Positions 1 through 27,926 of a DNA stretch of 64,000 bases are shown piece by piece. Positions within the stretch are counted from its first letter, which is position 1, and each line of letters begins with the position of its first letter. A model generated the notes under the pieces. It saw only the letters and a program-made list of their open reading frames with translations, made no database searches and was not told the origin of the DNA. Both the position numbers and the translations under genes were made by a program. This DNA is from Petrosia ficiformis (taxonomy: Eukaryota > Porifera > Demospongiae > Haplosclerida > Petrosiidae), in contig OX345640.1 in assembly GCA_947044365.1 (NCBI GenBank), positions 1,235,001 through 1,299,000 of the forward strand. The letters run 5' to 3'.

Positions 1-2282
1 CTCATCTGTATTCCATAACACTCTCCCCTTCAAGTCAAACTCCCTTTGGAGTCACTGCTCTTTTGACTAGTGAGACCACTGAATCAGGTCTGTATACCAT
101 ATATAATCCATTTATTTGAAAATAATATTAATTTTTTTATTTTAGGTAAGCTAAATGGTATATCACCTAAATTCCAAACAAAGCGTCCATTTCCACACCG
201 ATATCGGCCGGAACGTCATCAACAACCTCACATCCTGGAGCTATTACCAACAGATGTTGATGCACGTGAGTTTATATATACATACATGTATGTATTATGA
301 AATACGTATGTATATGTACATGTATGTACATGTAGATGTACATGTACATGTATGTATTATGTAAGTAAGTATGCATATGTCTGTACATGTATTTGACTAT
401 GTATGTATGTATTGTATAAGTATGTATGTACATGTATGAATGTATGTATGTATGTATGTATGTACATGTACATATGTATGTCATATATTTATGTACATTG
501 ACGTATATACATGGAATCACGTACTCAGTGAGCTAGCACAGAGGAAACAACAACCATCACAACACATGTATATCCACACACAAAATATGGATTTATATAT
601 ATATATATAATTATATATATATATATATATATAATTATATATATAAATACCACAAAGACTTAGAAATAGCCACAGAAGAGTTAAAAGCTACACATGTACA
701 TGTATGTAAACTAAACTATTTCTCTTCTATCTACCTATCTCTCCTTTTTCTGTAGCCACTACAGGGTCTGACACAGGTACTGCATCTACAGGTTTAGGAA
801 TGACACCTCTGTCTAGACGTAAAGTTGAAACTGGGTTTCAATCTACTGAGGCCCATCAACTTTTGGAATATCTTAATAATATTCAACAATGTCAACTACA
901 AATGATTTGTACAAGGGTATGTATATTGGTTATTAAAACTAGTTACTGTGTCACTAATTTCTCTTAAACCAGATGAACCGGTTTTTCAAACCTGCTCTTT
1001 CTTTTCTTCTTGACTTGAAACTTGGTAACTGTCCGATAAGTAGAAGGTTACATTCTCTTGTGACCTTTCTCACTCGTCACTGTACTGCCCTTAAAAAGTA
1101 CCTTTATCCGGAATGTTTTGATACTCTCATGGAGTATCTATGGAAATGCATATTACAGGTGGGTGTGGTTACTATGTTAGATTCACGTAAGCCAATAATC
1201 AGAGTATATATGGTACTACACTAGCTACATGTAGTATATAGTCTAGACGGGAGTTGGGGTTTCTATCATAATGTAATCTAGTACTACCAGCAAGAACCTG
1301 GTACCATATCTGTATGCTCTAATTAATAAGAGTATATATGGTACTACAGGATATGGTCTAGACAGGAGTTGGGTTTCTGTCATAGTATGGGAAAATCAGA
1401 AACCTGGTACCATATCTGTATGCTAGAATATATATAGTACTACACGACAGGGATAGGGTTTCTATCAATGTAGTACCATTCTGTTTTATGTATGTTAAAT
1501 TTCAATCCATATCTTCATTATTAAGTTACAGTATAATCACTAGTTTGCTAATATACACTATAGTACACATACATGTACAAGTCATTTGAAATATATTATA
1601 GTTAATTAGCTATTATTTTTTGTGTTACAGGATGTTGAAGGAGAGGCAATGAAGTTAAGAAAGCTAAAGAAAGGAGCTGTGGGTAGAGCAACATTACTAC
1701 TACAAACAATCAATGTAAGGCTCTCTCGGAAGAGTACAGTACTCTTTGTTGATACTTGAGTATTATAATATATAATTATATATATAAATATTTATACTCT
1801 TTACTTAAAATAAACACAATGCTTTTGCTATTTCATTCTAGCACTTAATATCTGTGATGTACAAAAAAGGAACAGGATTGTCTTTAGAATTACTAACTTC
1901 AACAACAGTAAAAATCTTAAGATACATTGATCACTCCTCTTCTGTTTCTCTCGCTCCTGTCTCTCTAATCCTCTCCTCTTCTCCTGTTTCTCTCATTTCC
2001 TTCTTCCTTTATCTTATCATGTCTTCCTTCGGTTATGTCCCTTTCTTCTCCTCTCAGGAATATCTCTTGGCATTATTAGATGTATTTCTACAACCAACAG
2101 AGAGACTAACCAGAGCATTTAACAGACTCTGTGCTCCTGTAAGTTTCATATGTACAGTAGATGTATGTACATGTAAGTATGTAGGTACGTATGTATGTAT
2201 GTATGCAATTATGCATGTACATGTATCTACAGTATGTGTGTATGTACATGTGTATGGTATGTATTTCATATACGTATATATA

Positions 2283-2324
<42 letters not shown>

Positions 2325-3203
2325 AATATGTATGCATATACATACATACCAACATATGATCAAATTATGATGTAATGTATGCATATATGTACATACATAC
2401 AGCACTTCACTCATAATCAAGTCAGTTTGGATCAGAGTCCAGTTCCTATAGAACCTAATGTAATACATGAACTAAGCAACAGACTGCACACATTTAAAAA
2501 ATGTTTCACAGGGAGCGAGTTTGTGCACGCCTTAGTCGAGATAGGTCAAACCATTGAAGAGAAAGGAACAGATTCAACAACCTCTGTTGAATATCAGGAC
2601 ACTCCTACAGATCGTCCTGTTGTATATAGTATTACGTATGCAACTCAACTAGGAAATTATTTGCTATCACAGGATATTTTAATATGTCTGTATAATAGTA
2701 ATGTAGATTTAGACCCTACGTCAATAGAGGGTCTGGAATCTGCTAGTTGTGAAAGACTTAAAGCTATGAATACGAGTCAACATGGTGACATGAAGATCAC
2801 AATACCAGATCAAATAACATCAACTTCGACATCAGCATTTTCGTCTACTTCATCTTATTCAACTGGCGGTACTCCTAGTATAGAACCTGTTCAGTTTCAT
2901 AACAGTCCTCATTGTTACTATCGTTTTACTGATATTGAAGACAATACTACTGGGTCATTTTTCCAAAGGGCCCAGATTTTATCATCCTGTATTAGAACCC
3001 CTAGACGACCTGAGGGCAGGGTCCAGGTTTCTGAATTTGAGCAGGCACGTTTTGGAACGCTGTTTTTGATACTTGACGTGTGTCATATGAGGTCAAACAA
3101 AGATAACGAAGCAAAAAGATTCCTCCAGTTACACAATGTCATAATGATATCGGAACAGAGGACAGGTAACAACATATCCTGCCATAAAATATTTCGTGTA
3201 TGA
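1..3203 (+). CDS. UNC13/BAIAP3-like protein, C-terminal part, with a DEP-like domain (5' end outside window)
   Basis: Exons that splice in frame: 1-87, 146-265, 756-916, 973-1158, 1631-1714, 1842-1907, 2058-2138 and 2403-3203 (stop TGA). The middle exons look like the Munc13 homology domain 2 of UNC13/BAIAP3 proteins, which act in vesicle priming and exocytosis. Landmarks are a helix with KKYLYPECFDTLMEYLW (exon 973-1158), then GTGLSLELL and EYLLALLDVFLQPTERL (exons 1842-1907 and 2058-2138), matching the family's 'G.GL..E.L...EY..L..L...PTE.L' pattern. The last exon has a DEP-like signature: RLHTFKKCFTGSEFV, then YATQLGNYLLSQDIL, and after a long insert FHNSPHCYYRF. DEP domains bind membranes or receptors. 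A DEP after MHD2 is unusual, since a C2 domain is expected there. The second exon must be read in the KLNGISPKF frame, because another frame meets a stop at once. The family call rests on short motifs; the DEP call is an inference. Confidence 0.6.
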
Positions 3204-3636
3204 TGTAGTTATCTATGTGTTAAGTGCATGTTAAATCCACATAAAAATAGTACACAATTGGATGTTAATTGTGCATCAAGTATGTGTTAAGTATTATAAT
3301 ACACACATCATTATATATTTATATTCAATTATCCGTAATAATAATTATTATTATTCATAATTATTTTTAATTTTTTTATACTTCCATAGTGATGTTAATT
3401 TTTGATAAAAGAAATAATTATAATAATCACAATCATAAATAATATTATAATTTTTTTATAACTATGATGATCATACTTACGATAAATTATGAAAAAAACA
3501 TGGTTAATGGCTTGAAAGCACCTCAAACTAAAATAATGGCATACAATATAATTCAAATCTCATTGATACATACATGTACATACGTGTACAGGTACATATG
3601 TGTACATGTACAAGTATCTACATGTACATATATACT
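3204..3636. other. Intergenic spacer between convergent genes
   Basis: AT-rich spacer between the stop of the UNC13-like gene and the stop of mitoferrin. It holds many ATAAT/TTATTA runs and GTACATGTAC-type palindromes around 3570-3630. I see no conserved reading frame. Both 3' UTRs and poly(A) sites must lie here. Confidence 0.6.
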
Positions 3637-5486
3637 CTATCTCCAATCATCATCTACATCTACATTTTTAAGTCCTAAAGAATATTTAAAGAATTCGTAA
3701 ACTGACCAGCTAATGGCCGTCGAGGGCATTTGAAATACAACACGAGCCGTGAGACCTTTGAAGTATCCTTTTGGTCCACTTACCCTATAAATCTCTCTGA
3801 AAGTATTAATTATACCATGAATTCTTCTTTCTTTATTTATAGTTCTTTTTTGTTCCCGAGTATTTAGAAATGTTTTGGCAACGTCTAAAGGTGTGGTAAT
3901 AGCTGCAGCACAGGCCCCTGCTGCAGCGCCAGATATCATGTGAGAAACTGGATTATACCTGCGTGACTCATTTAACCTGTCTTGTAGGAACTCGTACCCG
4001 ATAAAATGAATTACTTGAAAAGGTATGTTCATAGTGAGTTGAGTTGTGAAGCTGCGATAGAATGCTCTTCCTCCTTCATTTAGAAGTACAGTACGAAAAC
4101 AATGTAATGCACCTCTGTAAGGAGAATTGTATACCTGTAGTCTCTGTTTCACAACTAGAGAGGGGAGAGAGAGGGAGAGAAGTGAGGGAGGGAAAGGAGG
4201 GAGGGAGAGAGAGAAGTGAGGGAGGGAAGAAGGGAGAGAAGAAGTGAGGGAGGGAGAGAAGTGAGGGAGGGAAGGAAGGAGGGATGGAGAAGAAAGAGGG
4301 AAGGAGGGAGGGAGAGGAGAGAAAAAGAAGTGAGGGAGGGAAGGAGAATGAGTGGGTGAGTCAGATATTAAGGAGGTATGACATGTTAAGTGATAAGGAG
4401 AGAAGTGGAAGGGAATGAGATGAGAGGGAGATAAAAGAAATGATAATATGGTATTTTGTAAAACAACAGTGATAAGACTCACCCTCAATTGGATTCATGA
4501 AACCATCATGAGCTAATGTTGCTGCGGCACCAGCTACACCTATAGAATACACAATACATCTTTATAAACACTATCTCACAGGGTCCATGGGTCCAATGGT
4601 ATACAGATATATATACATAAGTATTACATCTTCATTAACACTATATTACAGGGTCCAGTACTGAAACTGGGTCCAATGTTGTCTTAAATTTCAGAACCTA
4701 CCTTGAGCTAATACAGGATTATGAGATTTCGTAAGACGTTTCTTTGTTATTTCATACATTGAGAAATATAATGCGTGGGCAGGGCCAGCTCCTGTAGCAA
4801 CCACACTTATCCCTCTAAACAATACACGAGGAGACTCCTTAGTGAGAATAGTACAAAAGGCCTGTGGGAGGTTCCTGTAATTTGCATGTGGATTTGGTAC
4901 CAATTGCATCATACGAGTCTACAGAGAGATAAAAAGAGAAGAATAAGATGATACAAGACCAGTCTGGGAAAAATGGTACCTTAGTTATTAAATTCAAAAC
5001 GTTTTTAAATTAAAGGCCCTGAAATTGTTTTTAATGCAACAAGTACATCTCATCTTCGAATACAATAACTTCTATTGGCTTTCAATGTGAATTGAATAAC
5101 AAAATTAACAATTTTCATAGACCTAGTCACACATACATACATACATACATACATACATACATACTAGTGTTGTTTTAGTTAACTATAACTAAAAACCCTT
5201 TTAGTAAGGCATTTTGACTTCTGGTTATAATTAAATTACAAGTCTACTGTAATAACTTAAACTAACTAAAATGAAAATTGGCTGCACTTTTAGTTAGTTA
5301 ACTATAACTAAAACCCTTTTAACAAGCCAAATATTATTTTAGTTAATTAATCTATAACTAAACAGGAAACCAGGCATACTATAATTATAATTAAAAGTAG
5401 TCACTTTTGTCAAACTAAAACAACACTAATACATACATACATACATACATACATACATACATACATACCACTCATACATACATACA

Positions 5487-5520
<34 letters not shown>

Positions 5521-5592
5521 CATACATACATACAATGTACATACATACATACATACTTACATACATACTTACATACATACATACATACACAT

Positions 5593-5625
<33 letters not shown>

Positions 5626-7400
5626 TACATACATACACACATACATACATACATACATACAAAACAGGAAATAGAAACATGAAAATCAGAGTGTCATGAT
5701 AATTGGTAGTATTATAACTTTATATTTATAATTATGTCAAATAAAGGAAATCAGCATGAAGATGTGGTTAGGAAAGATGCCAAAAATTAAATACTACAGA
5801 TAATATTATTATATAATGTATAAATTACTAGCCTATACTACTGTTAATATTATTATATAATATAGTGTATAATTACCAGACTAGATATATCTACAATGTA
5901 ATTATAATACTACTGTTAATATTACATACATAGATATAATTATTATTTAATATAATTATATAGTGTGTGCCTCTAATTACCATAAAAACCCACTAATTAA
6001 TTCCACTAGTGAATACGTGTGTAACAAATTCACAACAATTCTCTCCCCCTCTCAAATAGATCCAGTTTGTCTGTCCATTCCCACCCATTCATCTCTCTGT
6101 CAGAATTCTATCTGGATTACGTGCCAAAGTTTATTTAATAGAAAATATAGCAGCTCCAAGCAATACTTTAAAATGTTATGACCTGCTATAGCTGTGTAGG
6201 GTTGACAACTGAAGAATGTCATATTATTTTCCTGGTAGTGACTAGGGAGTGAATACTTTTACAATAACATTATATTCCTGGATGTTAATTTAACAGGCGA
6301 GTCAATGCTACAACCAGGAACTAACTAACACTGAATTACAGGAATCCATAGTGTTGACATAGTGAAATATCTATCAGATTACCCCTAGCAAGAACCTCAT
6401 CTACTAATTTATCTAATCCATAATTATAGTTATGTCTGCTTGTCTGTACATCAATTCATCAACACATTGTCTCTTAGTCTCCATACACCATCAGCCCATT
6501 TGTCTACCTAGTACCTACCTTTATCTACCTACCTACCTACCTACCTACTTACCTACCTACATGTACCTACCCACCTACCCACCTACCTACCTACCTACCT
6601 ACATATCTATTCATTACCTTCACACAGTCTACTGGATACATACAACAGTGTTCCATTATACCAGCTGCACCTCCAGCTAGTAGATGAGCGGCAAGATTAT
6701 CAGAGGGTAGACTCTCATAATCTACCTCTCCCATTCCAATATTCTGATTCACTCTGTGAGAAAATAATTAAAGAAAGGTTGTAAATAGCGAAAGAAGGCT
6801 CTTGGGCCATTTCTAGAACTTATTTCAATAAAGTTCTGCAAACCTAAGAAAGTAAACAATCCTTAATTAATTAATTGCTTTGTGTTCAGATGGACAGACT
6901 TGTCGACAATTCTCCTTTCAGAACATAATAATATACAGTAATATAGGTACTAAAAAAGAAAATTTTTGGAACTCGGACATTCTCTTCAAGAATGTTTGTA
7001 TTAGTAATTTACCAACTCTACAAGGAATATACTGAGATAATTTAAGAACCCTCTGCATGGTACAATATTTATTATGTCTGTATGTTACAGTATGCAATCA
7101 TTGCTATAGTGATACTACATGTGCTAACGCAGTACAGTGATGTATATGTACTCACAAATATAAATGTTCATATTATACATATATATAATTATATACATAT
7201 ATATAATTATACATATATATATATATAATTATATATATATATATATATATTACATAATTAATTTTCGACTGGGAGAGTTTATTTACACAAACTATTTCTT
7301 AATACCTGTCCTTGTCTGCAATTAAATGTCTTTGTGATTCCAAATCTAAATGTGAAGTAGTGTCAAGAGTTGAGCTATCTTGAGCAAGAGTCACTGCCAT
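3637..7400 (-). CDS. SLC25A37: Mitoferrin, mitochondrial iron transporter (SLC25A28/37 type)
   Basis: Five exons on the minus strand: 7306-7400, 6618-6753, 4702-4918, 4483-4539 and 3637-4154. Lengths sum to 1023 nt, giving 340 aa, the usual mitoferrin size. It carries iron across the inner mitochondrial membrane for haem and Fe-S synthesis. Three mitochondrial-carrier repeats are visible, each with its P-x-[DE]-x-x-K signature: YPVDCVK at the end of exon 2, NPIEVVK across the exon 4/5 join, and TPLDVAK in exon 5. Mitoferrin-specific stretches include [34 protein letters not shown] and [15 protein letters not shown]. The start is the first ATG of an acidic N-terminus ([10 protein letters not shown]). 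The intron between exons 4 and 5 is almost pure GGGA/GAAG purine repeat, so long open frames across it are not coding. The start lies 441 bp from POLR2B in divergent orientation. Confidence 0.95.
4155..4482. repeat. Purine-rich (GGGA/GAAG) tract in mitoferrin intron 4
   Basis: On the plus strand this is a near-continuous polypurine run of GAGGGAGG, GAAGTGAG and GGAAGGA units, at roughly 4155-4350. It fills the intron just upstream of the last exon, so in the transcript it is a very long polypyrimidine tract before the acceptor. Confidence 0.85.
5118..5680. repeat. (TACA)n microsatellite blocks flanking an inverted-repeat element
   Basis: TACA/CATA tetranucleotide arrays lie at about 5130-5164 and 5430-5660, in mitoferrin intron 2. 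Between them sits a palindromic element with TAGTGTTGTTTTAGT-type ends, listed separately. Confidence 0.85.
5165..5428. mobile_element. MITE-like element, family A (ends TAGTGTTGTTTTAGT / ACTAAAACAACACTA), copy 1
   Basis: The ends are inverted copies of each other, and the interior is made of repeated AGTTAACTATAACTAAAA motifs that also fold back. It has no coding capacity. Related copies occur at 29254-29395, 39269-39589, 49372-49480, 58887-59092 and, more degraded, near 54370-54570 and 62230-62545. Several dispersed copies with shared ends support a non-autonomous transposon. No matching transposase is visible. Confidence 0.75.
6509..6605. repeat. (CTAC)n microsatellite
   Basis: Imperfect CTAC repeats just downstream of mitoferrin exon 2, inside intron 2. 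Confidence 0.8.
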
Positions 7401-7841
7401 ACTATGACAAAGAAATGCACACCTTTCAATAAATACAGCTCCACACTTTCAGAAGGAACAGAAAACTAAGAATCCTGTGATATATATATAATCAAACACC
7501 ATACAAGGTTTCTGATAGCTAGTTATATCATTTTCCTGTCAAGGGCCAAAAGTACACATGCTCGATGTTAATTCTAATTAAAGCCCACCCTTCCTGCAAA
7601 AGATGATTTCCCTTCTTGACATTGACAGGAGATTGTATTATTTCTACAGCTCTTATAATATCTTTATTAGATCATACCTCATTTAGTATAAACCTCCATG
7701 CAAAGAAATACAGGAGAAGTGTGCTCTATAAACAAAGTGAAGGTGTGGCTGGATGTGTGGCTGGATGTGTGGGCGTGGCATCCTGTTAGGCACGCCCTCT
7801 AAATTACTAACAGCACGTTTCTGGTTTAGTTTGTAGTAATC
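7401..7841. promoter_or_regulatory. Divergent promoter region between mitoferrin and POLR2B
   Basis: The two start codons point away from each other across only 441 bp, so the promoters of both genes must lie here unless distal UTR exons exist. The segment holds a GTGTGGCTGGAT direct repeat followed by a GC-box-like GGGCGTGG near 7768, in otherwise AT-rich DNA. No clear TATA box is positioned for either gene. The regulatory role is inferred from geometry. Confidence 0.5.
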
Positions 7842-23512
<15,671 letters not shown>

Positions 23513-24163
23513 TCACACAATACACTAACTTGAAACATTTCTTCATTTTCTTGTATAATATATCATATTTTAACTTTACATTGTAATACAAACAACTCAA
23601 CAACTCTAGACAACAGTTTATATGCATATAGTAAGATGGCACTTTTTTTTATTGTCTTCATTGCAGAGCATTTTCAATAACAAAACTCGAAGAATTCTTA
23701 TGGATTATTCATATATTGTTAATGGATCTAACAGTTATTTAACACAAAACTAGTCCGGATTCCAGAATACTATATATATATGTGTAGGAATGTTGGCAAA
23801 CACTACTGAAGATACTAATGCACTAAACTGTTGTCATACAAATATTTTAGAGGGCATTCCCCATCACTTCATAATTTTCTAAATTCTTAGCATATAATTA
23901 AAAATCAAGGGCAAACAGTTACTAATCATGTGCAAAAATGTAAACATTTCCTTTAAAGGCACTTACTTCACTTCCTGCATATCAATATCTCAGTTTAGAA
24001 AGCAAGGGTTGTTTGTCAGTATATATAGAGTATATCTCTGTTTGGATTGGCTTGCTAAATCAACTGTTATTTGTTTATCTGTTCAGTTAGTGCTCTTTAT
24101 CAGCAGCTGCAGTATAGTTGCTATAGTTACCTACAGAGTTAACAGTTAACTTAGCATAACAAA
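23513..24163. other. Intergenic region between POLR2B and a ubiquitin-like gene
   Basis: AT-rich, with few repeats compared with the surrounding introns. It should hold the POLR2B 3' UTR and the promoter of the downstream co-oriented gene. I see no convincing coding exon. Confidence 0.5.
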
Positions 24164-25602
24164 ATGGAAGGACCTTGGAATATTACAGTCTACAGACCCA
24201 GCTTAGAGAAAGCATATTACATCAATGTATCATTTCCACAGGTAAATACGTGTGGTGTGTACAAGATTTTCTTGTGTGCTCGTCATCATCAAGTGCTCCT
24301 GTATATATGTGTGTGTGTTATAATGTAATGTATTAATATGTACATATGCATATACGTAATTATGTCATAGTGCCATTATCAACTGTAGTAAAGTTTATAT
24401 AATCATATTACCATAGATAATTACGGCATAAATATACATATTTACTGCTGTTTTAGCAAAAATTATATAATTATATACAGCATAATACATAATGTGTACA
24501 TATGTATGTACTTCAGTATGTTAATATACATACCAATTGTTGCTATGTACAGGGAAGGGTGGCTATATGAAATGGTATGCATAAAAGAATTGATGGACAT
24601 TCCAAACTAGTGTTATGATCCTCCGAGGAGAAGGGGAACATGAATAACTTTTAATGCTGTTTCGTATGTACACATTATGCTTGCACTTGTATATGTATAT
24701 GTATATTTAATTATATATATAAACCATAGTATGAATAATTCTCTTTGACGTCAGACACTCTAATGAGGGATATATATAGTATAAATCCCAGTTCATAGTA
24801 CTATGAACTGGGAATTATTTTGTATAGAGCCTGGTTTGTATAATAGAAACCATAAACAAGTCACAGACAACCTAAATTTCATGCAGTGTCATTGTGGGCT
24901 TCCTTACTAATGACAAAACGTGTGGGTAATTCAGCTATGAAGCAGATTCAATTATAAATACAATTTAAATACCAATGACTCATTTGTGAATATAGTTTGT
25001 ATTGGTTATACACCTGGATTCAGCTATACATCTATTTGTCAGAATTCATGCTATTTACCATCCCTTAGGCTTTGTCCTCAGGATCTAAATAGCATGAATC
25101 CATCCAAGTAGGTGTATAACCTATATATATAATTATATATACACATAATATATTTGTACTCAGTTATTGGTACATATATACAGGAATAAGTATGACATGT
25201 TGTATGTAATGTGTATCAGTTAATTAGCATGTAATTACGTATGTACATACAAATTATATTTTACATAATTATAATATTATATGTATTTTATATACATAAT
25301 AATATACATAATAATAATAATATATATATATAAATGTAAGTACATTATTAAGTATGTAGTACTATGTACATAGATATGTATTCTAATGATTATAGAAAAT
25401 ATCAATTATTGGTCTCAAGAACTTGATACAAGAGAAATCAGGACTCTCTCCATCTCAAATGAGAGTTCTATACACAGATTCTAAATCACCCACTGAAAAA
25501 GAACTAGATGAATCTTCCGAACTTCGTGGACCTTTATTTTTACGAGACTACCCTTCTATAAAAAATGGTGTCACATTGTTTATACTAGAGGCAAGCAGCT
25601 GA
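24164..25602 (+). CDS. Small single ubiquitin-like domain protein
   Basis: Two exons, 24164-24241 and 25396-25602, join in frame to 94 aa. The protein is a single beta-grasp (ubiquitin-like) fold: a first hairpin (NITVYRPSLEKAYYINVSF), the helix region (GLKNLIQEKSGLSPSQMRVL), an acidic insert, and a last strand (GVTLFILEAS). It ends SS with no Gly-Gly, so conjugation like ubiquitin is not expected. It most resembles the second domain of the convergent neighbour at 25969-27926: GLK.LIQE.SG, GP...DIP and the final strand match. An AATAAA lies at about 25807, 205 bp past the stop. The 1.15-kb intron contains palindromes. Function unknown. Confidence 0.75.
24786..24813. repeat. 28-bp perfect palindrome
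   Basis: TCCCAGTTCATAGT followed by its exact reverse complement, in the intron of the small ubiquitin-like gene. Confidence 0.9.
25002..25123. repeat. Long inverted repeat (hairpin)
   Basis: GGTTATACACCTGGATT at the left is mirrored by AGGTGTATAACC at the right, and ATTCATGCTATTTA is mirrored by TAAATAGCATGAAT inside. The loop is GC-richer (CCATCCCTTAGGCTTTGTCC). Probably a small inverted-repeat element. Confidence 0.75.
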
Positions 25603-25968
25603 ATTCAATGTAGTATTAATTAGTTCTTCATTTCCTCTCCTCTTTTTTAAATGCTTCTATCATCAATGAGAATACAATCATTTTTTTATTTCAAAACATC
25701 AATTTTTTCATGTAAAAAATTAATGATTATATATATATCAGCATTGTAATTGATCATATAACTAATGCATTATGTCATGTATAAGAAACTATAGTCTGTG
25801 TATAAAAATAAATATCATAAGACTTAGTGTATTATTATTGTATTCATTAACACAATTACAATAATTTATCATAAAACATTGGAGTCACAAGATGAACTTA
25901 AAATCTCTTTTATAATATATCACTCATGTAAGAAGAGATGTATAATGGTTGTTCATTGGAGTATTGGA

Positions 25969-27926
25969 TTAATGGTTCTTGAGTACCAGATGTATTGTAC
26001 ACTCATTAGTAATACCAGGGATGTCTTTAACACGAAAAGGTCCATTCACATTTCCATCTTCCAACTCTTTGTTGTCAAGAACTAAGCGCATGTGTTCTGG
26101 TTTCACACCACTCTCCTCTTGAATCAATAGTTTGAGACCCAACACACTCACCTCCTAATAGATAAGACATACATGATGGTATATATATATTATATATAAT
26201 TATATATATATATATATAACACATCAGGATGACAATTCCATCATTACATCTATCCATCCATCCATCCTTCCATTTATCCATTCGTTCATCCATCCATCCA
26301 TTCATCCATCCATCACCATCCATCCACCACTATCTATCATGTCCTGGGATTTCAGCAATCCATCCATCCATCCATTCATCTACTACCATCTATCATATTC
26401 AGGGATTTCAGTAATATAGTGTTGTGAAATGCATATCAATATATCGATAATTCGATATTTTCACTCAATATTGTGATACAATATTGGCTGAGTGTATTGA
26501 TACACTTGAATGGACAGTTTAGCAAAGCTTGTTACTCTTAAGTTAATTCTGTTACCATCTCCTTGGGTATTTGAACAATCATTTCTTTGTAAACATTTAT
26601 AAGTATATCGATTAATATTTCCAACAAGTTTGAATATTATAATACTGTATTGTATCGTGATATTTTTATGCTGGACTGTGCAATACTATTTAGGGATGTA
26701 TACACGTGTTTCTCAACAATGAATAGTCTCTATGGTGAGACTATTATTCTGTTGCTATGGAGATACTGTATATATATACACTATGTGATATGTAATAGTT
26801 TAAATTTAAACGTATTGAGAAGAGTTTATAAAAAAGATAAACTTTAAAATAGTGATATATGATTAAAAAAGCAGGCCAATAAGAGAAGAAATATTGAATC
26901 TTCACACATACACACTGTTTGGTATTATTGTTTCAGTATTGTTCATTCAATTTTCAGTTTCGTGGGAATTCACTACAAATTTACTAACAGATCTGCTTTA
27001 GTTAATATGCCACTAGTAGTACTAGATGTGTATAGTTCGGTTGAAAATCAAAGCTACATTTACTTATATCTAATGTTATATAGACTATATACATACATGT
27101 ATATAACTACACACAACCACTTTCTAGGACACCTCGGGACTAATGGATTTGTCGTTTAAATGCAGGTATCTTCTATTAGATGTCACTTAATACACAAATG
27201 TATTGGGACAATGATAAGTATCCTTATAGTATGGAGATGTCCTTTATTATACACACACATAAACACATACCTGAGGATTAGATATCTCCACATCAAATAT
27301 TCGTCCAGTTAGTGTCTTTATATGCAGTGTCCATCCTCTACTTACTCCACCTCTTCTCTCTACTTGTTCCAGTATCAAACTTATGGTACCAGCTCCTGCC
27401 TGGAGACCCAGAACTTCTTCTAAATTTGTGTCACTATCAGTTATATCTTTCTTGTTGTGTTTTATTATCATAGGGTGGTCCTTGTTCTCAATCCTAGGTA
27501 GCAGTTCATCTTTTAAATCTTTTACAGTGTACTGTAATGGAATGCCAGATATTATGGTAGGTAGGTGGGTAGGTAGGAGGTGGGTAGGTAGGTAGGTAGG
27601 TAGGTACATAGGAGTTAGGCAGGTAGGGTAGGTATATAGGTAAATTTTGGAATGCCAGATATTATGGTAGGTAGGAGGTTGATAGGTAGGTAGGTAGGTA
27701 GGTAGGTAGGTACGTAGGAGTTAGGCAGGTAGGGTAGGTAGGTAGTAGGTACATGTAGGTAGGTAAATTGTATTTAGACAGAGTAGCAAATGCTGGTCTA
27801 ATCACATAATAATTATAAACTCACACTTGATGGTTGTGGAACATTAATGGGGTATGTCTTTCCCGTTCTGAGCTCTTTAACAATAATTTTCACTCTACTA
27901 GAAGGTCCTCCAAACAAGTTACCCAT
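25969..27926 (-). CDS. Tandem ubiquitin-like domain protein (two UBL domains)
   Basis: Three minus-strand exons, 27825-27926, 27271-27531 and 25969-26154, join in frame to 182 aa. Two beta-grasp domains lie in tandem. UBL1 is about residues 11-97, from VKIIVKELRTGKTYPINV to TISLILEQ. UBL2 is about 106-180, from WTLHIKTLTGRIFDVEI through GLKLLIQEESGVKPEHMRLV to CTIHLVLKN. The layout recalls ISG15-like double-UBL proteins, but the C-terminus is LKNH without a Gly-Gly tail, so it is more likely a binding or adaptor module than a conjugated modifier. It is convergent with the single-UBL gene, and its UBL2 resembles that protein, suggesting a local inverted duplication. Introns hold TCCA and GGTA microsatellites. 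No named orthologue recognised. Confidence 0.8.
26225..26330. repeat. (CCAT)n microsatellite and flanking direct repeat
   Basis: CATCCATC array, followed by a direct repeat of CACTATCTATCATGTCCTGG / CTACCATCTATCATATTCAG with the shared GGGATTTCAG end at about 26348 and 26400. Confidence 0.75.
27548..27775. repeat. (GGTA)n microsatellite in tandem duplicate blocks
   Basis: GTAGGTAG arrays in two larger copies, each starting at GGAATGCCAGATATTATGGT (27539 and 27651). The first copy of that motif includes the splice acceptor side of exon 2 of the double-UBL gene. Confidence 0.8.

Noticed and set aside
3637..4488. 283-aa frame joining the last mitoferrin exon to a Ser/Pro/Leu-rich N-terminus
   Set aside because: The N-terminal part is translated polypurine intron; the exon begins at 4154 after a CTAG acceptor.
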